Assembly: GCA_003054695.1 (NCBI GenBank)
Contig: QAZA01000025.1
Coordinates: forward strand, 62,001 to 126,000
Source: Verrucomicrobia bacterium LW23
Lineage (GTDB): Bacteria; Verrucomicrobiota; Verrucomicrobiia; Methylacidiphilales; UBA1321
Direction: 5' to 3'
DNA length: 64,000 nucleotides
In this document: piece after piece, positions 35,576-44,405 of the stretch
Layout: each line of letters begins with the position of its first letter
Numbering within the stretch: the first letter of the stretch is position 1
Translations under genes and position numbers: made by a program
The notes under the pieces: model-generated
Told to the model about the DNA's origin: nothing
Database searches by the model: none
The model's input: the letters and a program-made list of their open reading frames with translations, nothing else

Positions 35576-36592
35576 TCAATAATTGTGCGCGGTCAGCTTG
35601 GATTTGCCGCGGAAAATGTAGTAGATACACGCCGTGTAGGACAGAACCAACGGTATACCGATAATCGTAATAATCAACATGATGTGCATGGTGCCCGGGC
35701 TGGAGGCGGCGTTGTAGATCGTCAGGCTGTTTTCCAGATTGGGATGCGAGCGCACCATGTAGGGGTAGTACGTCAGGCCAAAGGTGGCCATCAGTAATAT
35801 CATGCCCAGGCAGCTGCAGAGGAAGGCGTTAAACTCGCGGCCCAGGGAGATCTCGCGCGGGATGTTCAGCATGACCAGAACGTCCACGGCCATAATAAAC
35901 ATGATGAACGGGCGCTGCTTCACCATCTCCAGCACGTACGGGCACTCTATAATGGTGTAGAAATTGAAGAAGATGTAGGCCGCCAGCTGGATGCCGATGA
36001 GCGTGGGGATCCAGCTGCGCACCTGCGCCTGCAAGTCGCCCTCCGTCTTCAGCGCCAGGTAAATGGCGCCGTGCAGGGAGAACATGGTGACGGTGGTGAT
36101 GCCCAGCAACACCGAGTAGCTGTTGAAAAGCGTGCCCAGCCCGCCCGCGTACTCGTTGTCCGCATCCAGCGGAATGCCCCGCACAATGTTGCCCATGGAG
36201 ACGCCAATGAGAAACGCCGCGAGGATGCTGCTGAGGCAAAACGCCACGTCCCACATCTGCCGCCACCACCGCCACGGCTCCTTGCTGCGGAACTCGATGG
36301 CTACCGCGCGGAAGATAAGGCAGCAGAGCAGCAGCTTGAAGGGGATGTAGAAGCCGGAAAACACCGTGGCGTACGCCTCGGGAAATGCCGCAAACAGCGC
36401 GCCGCCGCCCACAACCAGCCACACCTCGTTGCCATCCCACACCGGGCCGATGGCGTTGAGGAACAGGCGGCGCTCGTCATCCTTCTTGACAAGCAGGTGC
36501 AACGCGCCGACGCCCAGGTCAAAGCCGTCCAGGATGGCGTAGCCGGTCAGCAATATGCCCACGATGAGGAACCAGATGGTCGGGTAGTCCAT
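35576..36592 (-). CDS. cydB: Cytochrome bd ubiquinol oxidase subunit II
   Basis: The 338-residue integral membrane protein has the CydB hallmark start MDYPTIWFLIVGILLTGYAI followed by DGFDLGVGALH, then GPVWDGNEVWLVVGGGALFAAFP and about nine transmembrane helices. With CydA it forms the high-affinity quinol oxidase that reduces oxygen to water in the cytoplasmic membrane, typical of microaerobic life. It is slightly shorter than E. coli CydB (379 residues). It lies 317 bases downstream of cydA, unusually far for a cydAB pair; the gap holds the hairpin element at 36650-36874. Confidence 0.95.
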   Translation of the reverse strand: MDYPTIWFLIVGILLTGYAILDGFDLGVGALHLLVKKDDERRLFLNAIGPVWDGNEVWLVVGGGALFAAFPEAYATVFSGFYIPFKLLLCCLIFRAVAIEFRSKEPWRWWRQMWDVAFCLSSILAAFLIGVSMGNIVRGIPLDADNEYAGGLGTLFNSYSVLLGITTVTMFSLHGAIYLALKTEGDLQAQVRSWIPTLIGIQLAAYIFFNFYTIIECPYVLEMVKQRPFIMFIMAVDVLVMLNIPREISLGREFNAFLCSCLGMILLMATFGLTYYPYMVRSHPNLENSLTIYNAASSPGTMHIMLIITIIGIPLVLSYTACIYYIFRGKSKLTAHNY

Positions 36593-36649
36593 GGCGTTGG
36601 GGGAGGGGAGGTTGTGCGGGGTTGAGAGTTTGGAGCGGTTTCAATTCTG

Positions 36650-36874
36650 AGAACCTCGAAGAGGTTCTATATCTTAGCCCAGGGTTCCCCGAGTAAAGCG
36701 AGGGAACCCTGGGAAAACGGCGTTATCCGGACAACCCCAACGCGGGTTGTATCCCTTGGCGCAAGAGCGGGATACGACCCACGTTGGGGTCGTTCTTCTC
36801 TCGCGATATTCCCAGGGTTCCCTCGCTTTACTCGGGGAACCCTGGGCTAGGTTATACAACCTCTTTGAGGTTGT
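36650..36874. repeat. Nested palindromic element of six hairpins between cydA and cydB
   Basis: The element is symmetric. The outer hairpins are 36650-36668 (AGAACCTC/GAGGTTCT) and 36856-36874 (ACAACCTC/GAGGTTGT). The middle hairpins lie within 36675-36714 and 36810-36849, which are perfect 40-bp reverse complements, each itself a hairpin with 12-bp stems (CCCAGGGTTCCC/GGGAACCCTGGG). The inner hairpins are 36731-36750 (ACAACCC/GGGTTGT) and 36774-36793 (ACGACCC/GGGTCGT). The outer pair and the inner pair differ by compensatory base-pair changes, so the stems themselves seem to be kept. Confidence 0.95.
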
Positions 36875-36909
36875 TAGAAAAAATTGTCCACCCCCATATT
36901 GAAAACGCT

Positions 36910-38433
36910 TTAGGCGCGAGGCTGTTGTTCGCTGCTTACGATGATGGCTTTCCAGCTTTCCGGCATCTCTTCGCTCTCCTCGCCGTCATCGGGCCCGTGC
37001 TGGATCTTGCGAGTCAGCAGGTAGATAAACACGGCAAAGAGAAGCACATACACAAAGGCAAAGGTGATGAGTGAGAAGAGGATTTGCTCCGCGCTCACCA
37101 CGCGGCTAAGGCCCTGCGAGGTTTTGAGGATCTCGTACACAACCCACGGCTGGCGCCCCAGCTCGGCCGTCAGCCAGCCGGCCTGGTTGGCTACCTGGGG
37201 CAGGATAACCGACCACACGAGCGCGAACAGGTACCAGCGGGTAACGGCGCGGCTGGTGTCAAAGAGCCAGCCCATCCACCACAGGCCGATACCCACCACC
37301 ACCAGGCCCAGGAGGATCATCCCCAGGCCGATCATGAGGTGGTACGTCTGGAAAACGAGCGGCACGCGGGGCCAGTACTGTTTGCGGATCTGCACCAGCT
37401 CCTCCGGCGTGGCGCCGGGGTGGCGGGCCAGCAGAAACTCGTCGCTGGGCATCTCGTGCAGCCCCTTCACGGGCTTCTGAAAGTCCATGTAGCAGAGGAA
37501 GCTGAGCATGCCGGGGATCTGCGGGCCGTGCACTTTTTCCGTTACCGGGTCGACCCAGCCGAAGAGGGTGAGGGGAGTGTAGGGCTCCGTTTTGTACACG
37601 CCCTCGATCGCGGCGAGCTTGATGGGCTGGTTCTTGACGACGCCTTTGGCCGTCGCATCGCCACTGAGCATTTGGGCAAAGGTGGCCACCGTCGCAAACG
37701 CCAGGCCCACCTTCAGCGAGGCGATCGCAAAGGGGATGTGCCGGTTGCGCAGCAGGTAAAACGCGCTGATGCTGAGCACGAGAAACGCGCCGGCCATCCA
37801 CGCGCCCAGGATGGTGTGGGTGAGGCGATCGATCGACGAGGGGTTAAACACCATGGCCCAGAAGTCATCCACAATGGCGCGCACGTTATGCACGTCGGCC
37901 TGCTGCAGAATGTAGTCCGCCGGCAGCCGCTCCCACACGCCCTCCTTGTTCAGCCGGACGAGGTGGTAGCCGGCGGGCGTCTGCATCCAGCTGTTGGCCA
38001 CCACAATCCACACCGCGCTAAAGTGCGAGCCCAGGCACACCATGCACGTGGCAAAAAAGTGCATCTTGGGGCCCACTTTATTCCAGCCAAAGAGAAGGAC
38101 CGCGAGGAAGCCGCTCTCCAGAAAGAACGCGAAGATGCCCTCCGCCGCCAGGGCGCTGCCAAAGATATCGCCGACAAACCGCGAGTAGGTGGCCCAGTTG
38201 GTGCCAAACTCGAACTCCATGACAATGCCCGTGGCCACGCCGATGGAGAAGGTGAGAGCAAAGATGCGCGTCCAGAACCGCGCCATGTTGTGATAGAGCA
38301 CGTTGCCGGTGCGCAGCCAGATGCCCTCCATTATCACCAGCGCCACACCCAGGCCGATGCTGAGGGGCGGGTAGATGTAGTGGAACATGATCGTGAACGC
38401 AAACTGCAGGCGTGCAAGAACTTCTGTATCCAT
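36910..38433 (-). CDS. cydA: Cytochrome bd ubiquinol oxidase subunit I
   Basis: The 507-residue protein begins [20 protein letters not shown]. It contains the N-terminal His of FHYIYPP (heme ligand region), the [19 protein letters not shown] segment and the strongly conserved [13 protein letters not shown]. About nine transmembrane helices can be drawn. The quinol-binding Q-loop appears of the short type. The frame is open upstream to 38676, but the extra 81 residues are low-complexity and unlike any CydA, so I start at 38433. A homologous length of 500-525 residues supports this. It is the upstream gene of the cydA-cydB pair and is divergent from the large adhesin gene. Confidence 0.95.
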   Translation of the reverse strand: MDTEVLARLQFAFTIMFHYIYPPLSIGLGVALVIMEGIWLRTGNVLYHNMARFWTRIFALTFSIGVATGIVMEFEFGTNWATYSRFVGDIFGSALAAEGIFAFFLESGFLAVLLFGWNKVGPKMHFFATCMVCLGSHFSAVWIVVANSWMQTPAGYHLVRLNKEGVWERLPADYILQQADVHNVRAIVDDFWAMVFNPSSIDRLTHTILGAWMAGAFLVLSISAFYLLRNRHIPFAIASLKVGLAFATVATFAQMLSGDATAKGVVKNQPIKLAAIEGVYKTEPYTPLTLFGWVDPVTEKVHGPQIPGMLSFLCYMDFQKPVKGLHEMPSDEFLLARHPGATPEELVQIRKQYWPRVPLVFQTYHLMIGLGMILLGLVVVGIGLWWMGWLFDTSRAVTRWYLFALVWSVILPQVANQAGWLTAELGRQPWVVYEILKTSQGLSRVVSAEQILFSLITFAFVYVLLFAVFIYLLTRKIQHGPDDGEESEEMPESWKAIIVSSEQQPRA

Positions 38434-39061
38434 AGGGTGCTCCGGCGCAAGGGGGATTGGGGGGGAAGACGAAATCGCCGCGTAACGACTAACACGCGCC
38501 GGCGCGGGCGTCGACTCCGAAAGCTGGCCGCGTCGCAAGTATAACGCGGGCGTATGCCATGAATGGGCGTCTGATCGTGCCTTACAAGGGCAGATTTTAC
38601 CGTTGTTAAAGGAAGGTAAAACATCGCCTCCTCTATCTTTTACCGAGCAAGGCCGCACGCCGCGGAATGGTGGCAAATGAAACCTTGTAAATACGTAGAA
38701 TATTGCAAGATAAAGAGATGGATGTGTGACATTGGGGCAACGCCGTCCTTGTTTATTTGCTAAAGTAAAAGAATGCTCTTTATAAAGAATGTGACGTTAA
38801 GCGAATATTTTGCTTGGCACTTGTTCAATTCCCAAAAAAGTGCAAAGTTTTTTGAAAATCAGGGGCATTTCGTTCGTAATAAGTTTGCCACACCCGAATT
38901 GTCGTGCTTATTTGGGCTTGTTCTACACTTTTGTGTAAAAAGGCGGGAGTTGTTTCGCGTCCACGCGCGAGCCCGCCGTGCAGCCGCAGGTGCTTCGCTT
39001 TGCCCACCCCGTTCCCTCACTCACTCCCCTCTGATAACGCTTAATTACATCGAGCCACGTT
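38434..39061. other. AT-rich divergent intergenic region, cydA and adhesin promoters
   Basis: This stretch of about 630 bases separates cydA (minus) from the adhesin gene (plus). Its middle part (38640-38960) is much lower in GC than the surroundings, as expected for promoters. No open frame here looks real. I looked for FNR-like (TTGAT-n4-ATCAA) and Rex-like palindromes that often regulate cyd genes and found no convincing match. No assignable -35/-10 pair. Confidence 0.5.
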
Positions 39062-42000
39062 ATGTTATCCCGCCTCGCCTGCTATCCGACGGTGCGTTTG
39101 ATGGTTATTATCTGGCTTGTCGCCTGGATAGCGTTGCCCCCTGCGGCCTGGAGCAATCCGTCCGGCGGCACCGTGCGCACGGGTTCGGCGACAGTGAGCG
39201 GCGGGCCGGGCAACCTCACCGTCCATCAGTCCAGCGGGCGGGCGATTATCCACTGGAACGACTTCAGCATCAACAAGGGGGAGACGACCACCTTTGTGCA
39301 GCCGGGTGTAAACTCCGCCACGCTTAACCGCGTTACGGGCGGCGCCACGTCCAACATCAACGGCATGCTTAATGCCAACGGCAAGCTTTACCTGGTCAAC
39401 CCCAACGGCGTGGTGATTGGCACGTCGGGCCGCGTGAATGCCGCCGGCTTTACGGCATCCACGCACGACGTGACGGACAGCGAGTTTATGGCCGGCGGCA
39501 ACATGAGGTTCCGCGGTACAAGCCGGGCGTCGGTCATCAACCACGGCAAAATCCGCGCGACGGAAGGCGATGTGACGCTGATTGCGCGCCAAGTGGAGAA
39601 TCACGGCAAGATCCGCGCGCCCAAGGGGAGCGTGAACCTGGCCGGCGCGATGGAGGTGCTGGTGAAGCCGAGCGGCGAGCAGCGCGTGTACATCAAGTCG
39701 GGGGACGGCTCCGTGGCCAACAGCGGCAGCATCCACGCCGCCGCCGCCGAGCTTCGCGCCGCGGGCGGCAACGAGTACGCGCTGGCGATCAACAACAGCG
39801 GCACCATCCGCGCCACGGCCGTGGACCGCAGCGGCGGCCGCATTGTGCTGCGCGCGGGCAGCGGCATTACGCAAAACTCCGGCAGCCTTATCGCCAAATC
39901 CGACGCCCCCGGCAAAAACGGCGGGCGCATTGACGTGACGGGCCAGAAAGTGTGGCTGACAAAAACCTCACGCATCGACGCCAGCAGCAAATACGCCAAA
40001 GGCGGCACGGTTAACGTAGGCGGCGGTTACCAGGGCAAGGATGCCACGATACTGAACGCGCAGGTTACCGCGGTGGAAAAGGGCTCCACCATCAAGGCAA
40101 CCGGCGGCACCCAGGGCGGCACGGCCATTGTGTGGAGCGATGAGACGACCCGCTTTTACGGAGATATTAATGTGGAAGGCGCCGCCGGCGCCACGCCCGG
40201 CAGCTACCTCCCCGGCACCGGCGGCTTTGCGGAAATCAGCTCCAAAGGCTACCTGGACTTTAACGGCACGGTGACGACGGGCGGAGGCAAGATTCTGCTG
40301 GATCCCAGCAATATCTACATTGGTACTGTCGACTCCAACATGACGCCCACACCTGGCTCCACCCTCCTTCTGGAGTCAAGCGCCGCTGTGTCTTCCATCG
40401 ATGTGGCAACGCTCGAGCTCCTCTTGGCCAGCAGCGATGTCGAGGTGCGGACAAGTGGCGACTTCCATGGGGATAGCGGTATTTACGGAACACTCCGGGG
40501 CGATAATGCCAGCGGCAATATTTTTGTCGTGAACGACCTGATGTATACGTCGGACTTTAAGCTTACGCTCACCGCGCACAATGATATCGTCGTCGTCGCC
40601 AGGCTGGAGAATCTGGGATCCGGCGACATCGATCTGGTCGCCGGTATCGGCGGCGGCCCTCTCCCGTACGGCAATAATGGCAGCCTGCAAACGGATACCG
40701 GCTTTGGCATTTGGTTTGTACCCTCCCATGGCGGCTCCGTTTTCGTCGGTGGCGGCCCTATGGCCGGGCCCGACGCCTACGTCGCCACCAACGGGGCGCT
40801 CAGTGTCTACGGCTACAATGTGTCCGTTCAAGCCAGCGCCATTGACGACAGCTTTGCCCAGCTTGGCGGCCCCAATACAACGGGCTCGATCAACGTGGTG
40901 GCCGTCAACGACATCATTGTGGCCGGCAGCGAACGCGAAAGCGGCTACGCGCAGATTGGCAATGGAGGCATGTCGGCCACTGCCGGAGCCACCATCGACG
41001 GCACGATTATGCTCAGCGCCAATGGCACGCTCAGCGTCACCGCCGGTAGCGGCCCGGGGGCGTACGCGCAGGTGGGGCACGGGGGCTCCGGCTTTAATAC
41101 GGGAGCGGGGGGCGTCGGAATCGCCGCGACAATGTTCATCTCCGCCACCAATGTCGTCGTCTCCACCGTGGGCGGCGGCCAGAACTCCTATGCGCAGATT
41201 GGCCATGGCGGCTACTCAAGCAATGTCGTTTTCAACCCGGCTGATCCGGGCTTCATCTACGGGGATATCCTCTTCAGCAACCTTACCAACCTTAGCTTGA
41301 CAACCGGCGTTGCTGTTGCCGGGTACGCTCAGGTGGGCCATGGCGGTTTCATGGCGCAAATGGCACAAACGTCGGGCAACATCAGCGTGCCTGCGCAGGG
41401 GGGAGTGCATCTCACTACCAGCGCTTTCTCCGAGTCCAACTACGCGCAGATCGGCCATGGCGGTACCAGTAGCTCCAGCACCCATATCGATGGCAACATT
41501 CAGGTAGGCACGGCCGGCACCACGGCGGTTGTACTCACGGCCAACGAGTACGCTTCCGCGCAGATCGGCCATGGCGGCGATTCGGCCCTCAATAGCGTGT
41601 ACACGCACGGCAACATCACTGTCAGCGGCCAGAGCATCGTGCTAACCGCGCCGACGTCGGCAACGCCCGGTCTTGGGTTGGGATCGAACTACGCGCAGAT
41701 CGGCCACGGCGGCATCTACTTTGCCTCCAAAGGGGACGTCCCTGACATCGTAGGCAACATCAACATTGCGGCCGGTTCCTTAACGCTTACTGGCGGCAAC
41801 ACATCCGGCGCGGACTACGCGATGATTGGCCACGGCGGTATGTTTGCCGGCGCCAACAGTATTCTCGGTAACATTACGGTAACGCACAACGGCACAGTCC
41901 GCCTGGACGGCGGCGGCACGTTCTATCTCTCCTTCGCGCAGATCGGCCACGGCGGCGGCGCCACGGTGGGGGGATGCGTCTGCGGCTCCACCGGCACCAT

Positions 42001-43897
42001 CCGGGGCAACATCTCCGTCACGGGCACTGGCGATATCTACCTGACCGGCGGCTTCGACCCCACCGGCGTTGGCGATGCCGAAGGCTCCAACGCGCTGATC
42101 GGCCATGGCGGCGGCGGCCTGTACGGAACGCCGGCCTCCGAGCTAAGCGGCAACATCACCGTCTCTGGCACAGCCATCACGCTGACGGGAGGCCAGGACG
42201 GCGTAACCTATGCGCAGATCGGCCACTCGTCCACCGGCTTCGCATCCTCCGCCGGCATGCCCGTTCTCAGTGGCAACATCTCCGTCACCTTCGACACCGC
42301 CCTGCTGCTGTTTGCGGGCACCGGCGCCGGCTCCAGCTCCGGCGGCTCCTACGCGCAAATCGGGCACGGCGGTGACCCCGCGACCGGCTTCGACTTTGAC
42401 CCGATTGCCCACAACATCAGCGGCGATATCACCATCACAGGTACCTCGCCCTCCAGCTTCGTCTCCGTGGTGGCCGGCAACGGCTGCGGCTGCTACGGCG
42501 CCAACTATGCGCTGATAGGCCACGGCGGCAACGGCTTCCTGGCGGATCCCGCCACCTTTGGCGAAGTTTCTGGCGCCATCACCGGCAACATCACCGTGCG
42601 TGCCGGCAGCCTGTTTATCCAGGGCGGCACCTACGAGGGTGCGTTTGCCCAGGTGGGCCACCATACCGCGGCGTACGATCTCAGCCTGCTGCTCTCTCCC
42701 CTCCCGCCCACTTTCACCGGCACGTCGATCACAGGCAACATCGTCGTCAGCCTCGCGGGCGACCTGACTATGCGCGGGGGAACTGCGGATTTCACCTCCG
42801 TACACGTCGGCCACGGATCATTTGCCGATGAATTCTCCCTCGGGAGCCGCAACGGCCAGATTGTCGTGCAGGTGGGCGGCGAAACGTCGCTCGTTAACGG
42901 CACAGGCACCGACGCCGTGTGGTGGATAGGCCACCTGGCCGCCGATCGCAGCCTCATTACCAACGCGGAGATTCTCTTCCAGACCGACACGCTGGACTAC
43001 GACGCGGGCGCGCTCTCCGCCAACAGCCTCATTAACCAGCAGTTTGCGGACATGCTTGCGGCCAACCTGGCGCGCGGCACCTTCACGTTCCTCTCCACCA
43101 ACACGGGGGGCGGGCTGCAGTTTAACGGCGGCGTCAGCGGCACCTCGCTGTTCGACCTGAACGTGCTTAGCTCGGGCAACCTGGCCATCAGCGCGCCGCT
43201 GGCCAACGGCGGCTCGCTCTTCCTCGCATCTGGCTTCGATGGCACAAGCGGCATCCTGGCCGCGCCCGGCGCCCCGCTGGTAGATGCGGCCCGCTTTACC
43301 GCGCCCTCGGCCGATCTGTTCGACATCAACGTCAACGCCGGGCTCGTCTTCGGCAACGACATCAGCATGGTGGCCGGCCGATCCACCACCATTTCGGCTG
43401 GCAGCACCGTCTCCGCGGGCGACCACTTCCTGGCCATTGTGGATAACTTTAACGCCATGCGTCCCGACTACGGTGCATCCTCGGTCTTCTACAACTTCGG
43501 CAGCATCCGCGCTACAACGGCGGAGCTGTTTGCGGTCGATCCCACGCAGGTGATCCTGGGCGACTTCCCCGCGCTGCAGGGCGAGCTGCGCGGCATCTGG
43601 TATGGCGACGCCAACTCCATCCGCGGCGCCAACTACAAACTGCGGCTGCCCGTGCCGCCGATGCCCGTGGTGCCCGACATGAATCCCGACACCATCCCCG
43701 GCCTGGCGTTTGAGGATAACTCCGACGACCGCCTGCGCAAGCCGCTCAAGCAGCGCATCAACCAGCAGTTCTCCATCTTCTACGCGGATACCGCCCAGCT
43801 ACCCGCCGCCGATCGCGCCCGCCTGTGGCTGAGCAGCTACCAGGTGGTGCCCAAAACCACGGTGGATATGTCCACCACAGTCTTTATGGGCGAATAG
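39062..43897 (+). CDS. Filamentous-haemagglutinin-type exoprotein with GHGG repeats
   Basis: A 1611-residue secreted protein. An N-terminal signal segment (hydrophobic to about residue 32, ending AAWSN) is followed by the TPS secretion domain typical of FHA/HMW proteins: NLTVHQSSGRAIIHWNDFSI, QPGVNSATLNRVTGG, NGMLNANGKLYLVNPNGV, VIGTSGRVNAAGFTAST. From about residue 593 to 1287 a motif close to YAQIGHGG recurs about 17 times, at spacings of roughly 35-60 residues. This repeat is consistent with a beta-helix rod. The C-terminus (after about 1290) has further beta-rich sequence and ends without an anchor. Export should need a TpsB/FhaC-type pore, but none lies in this window. Likely role: surface adhesion or matrix. 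The ATG 39062 has no Shine-Dalgarno motif. Confidence 0.93.
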   Translation: MLSRLACYPTVRLMVIIWLVAWIALPPAAWSNPSGGTVRTGSATVSGGPGNLTVHQSSGRAIIHWNDFSINKGETTTFVQPGVNSATLNRVTGGATSNINGMLNANGKLYLVNPNGVVIGTSGRVNAAGFTASTHDVTDSEFMAGGNMRFRGTSRASVINHGKIRATEGDVTLIARQVENHGKIRAPKGSVNLAGAMEVLVKPSGEQRVYIKSGDGSVANSGSIHAAAAELRAAGGNEYALAINNSGTIRATAVDRSGGRIVLRAGSGITQNSGSLIAKSDAPGKNGGRIDVTGQKVWLTKTSRIDASSKYAKGGTVNVGGGYQGKDATILNAQVTAVEKGSTIKATGGTQGGTAIVWSDETTRFYGDINVEGAAGATPGSYLPGTGGFAEISSKGYLDFNGTVTTGGGKILLDPSNIYIGTVDSNMTPTPGSTLLLESSAAVSSIDVATLELLLASSDVEVRTSGDFHGDSGIYGTLRGDNASGNIFVVNDLMYTSDFKLTLTAHNDIVVVARLENLGSGDIDLVAGIGGGPLPYGNNGSLQTDTGFGIWFVPSHGGSVFVGGGPMAGPDAYVATNGALSVYGYNVSVQASAIDDSFAQLGGPNTTGSINVVAVNDIIVAGSERESGYAQIGNGGMSATAGATIDGTIMLSANGTLSVTAGSGPGAYAQVGHGGSGFNTGAGGVGIAATMFISATNVVVSTVGGGQNSYAQIGHGGYSSNVVFNPADPGFIYGDILFSNLTNLSLTTGVAVAGYAQVGHGGFMAQMAQTSGNISVPAQGGVHLTTSAFSESNYAQIGHGGTSSSSTHIDGNIQVGTAGTTAVVLTANEYASAQIGHGGDSALNSVYTHGNITVSGQSIVLTAPTSATPGLGLGSNYAQIGHGGIYFASKGDVPDIVGNINIAAGSLTLTGGNTSGADYAMIGHGGMFAGANSILGNITVTHNGTVRLDGGGTFYLSFAQIGHGGGATVGGCVCGSTGTIRGNISVTGTGDIYLTGGFDPTGVGDAEGSNALIGHGGGGLYGTPASELSGNITVSGTAITLTGGQDGVTYAQIGHSSTGFASSAGMPVLSGNISVTFDTALLLFAGTGAGSSSGGSYAQIGHGGDPATGFDFDPIAHNISGDITITGTSPSSFVSVVAGNGCGCYGANYALIGHGGNGFLADPATFGEVSGAITGNITVRAGSLFIQGGTYEGAFAQVGHHTAAYDLSLLLSPLPPTFTGTSITGNIVVSLAGDLTMRGGTADFTSVHVGHGSFADEFSLGSRNGQIVVQVGGETSLVNGTGTDAVWWIGHLAADRSLITNAEILFQTDTLDYDAGALSANSLINQQFADMLAANLARGTFTFLSTNTGGGLQFNGGVSGTSLFDLNVLSSGNLAISAPLANGGSLFLASGFDGTSGILAAPGAPLVDAARFTAPSADLFDINVNAGLVFGNDISMVAGRSTTISAGSTVSAGDHFLAIVDNFNAMRPDYGASSVFYNFGSIRATTAELFAVDPTQVILGDFPALQGELRGIWYGDANSIRGANYKLRLPVPPMPVVPDMNPDTIPGLAFEDNSDDRLRKPLKQRINQQFSIFYADTAQLPAADRARLWLSSYQVVPKTTVDMSTTVFMGE

Positions 43898-43962
43898 CGG
43901 CGGAAAGGGGATACACCCGATGTTGACGAGGCGTAGCAAATGGATAGCATAGGGATGCCCCC

Positions 43963-44301
43963 ATGCGAATCACGCCTCTCATCCGCCTCATCATCTCCTA
44001 CGCCATTGCCGCGTGGCTGCACTACCTGTGGGTGTGGAACCAGGCCGGGCAGGCGGTGCCGCGCGACGCGATCGAGTTCATGACGTTCATCTTCAGCCTC
44101 ACCTTCGCGCCCGTCCTGTTCCCGATCTGGACGCTCCTGATGATGGCCCCCCATGTTGCCGCGCAGGTGGGCGGCCCGCAGGCGGCCATCACCCCGGTCA
44201 ACTGGCTGGTCTCCTTCGCCATCTGCATGCTCCTCTCCCAGCTGGTCTTCTCCATAGTCGGCATCGCCCGCGGCGTAAAAAGCCCGGAGGAGGAGGCGTA
44301 G
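43963..44301 (+). CDS. Small polytopic membrane protein, unknown
   Basis: A 112-residue protein with about three hydrophobic segments (residues 5-25, 38-62 and 80-102) and a short charged C-terminus (KSPEEEA). The sequence after the first helix, WLHYLWVWNQAGQAV, is aromatic-rich. I do not recognise a family. It lies 65 bases after the adhesin gene on the same strand and is convergent with mnmE. It might be co-transcribed with the adhesin, but a role in its export is speculation. Confidence 0.65.
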   Translation: MRITPLIRLIISYAIAAWLHYLWVWNQAGQAVPRDAIEFMTFIFSLTFAPVLFPIWTLLMMAPHVAAQVGGPQAAITPVNWLVSFAICMLLSQLVFSIVGIARGVKSPEEEA

Positions 44302-44405
44302 AAACCGTCGACCTTCGACCACCTCGGAGAAAGTTCCCCTTTTCCCCGCCGTGTGTTCCGTGGTTAATACCTCCCTTCTGAACGGGATCCTCAGCCTCTG
44401 GCTCT

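Noticed and set aside
36678-36713. tRNA-like or simple terminator reading of the cyd hairpins
   Set aside because: No cloverleaf, no CCA end and no T-run; the symmetric six-hairpin plan fits a palindromic element better.
38434-38676. N-terminal extension of CydA
   Set aside because: Low-complexity sequence unlike CydA; the conserved N-terminus starts at 38433.
38773-39327. Plus-strand frame of 184 codons overlapping the adhesin start
   Set aside because: Overlaps the TPS signal region in another frame and has no recognisable features.
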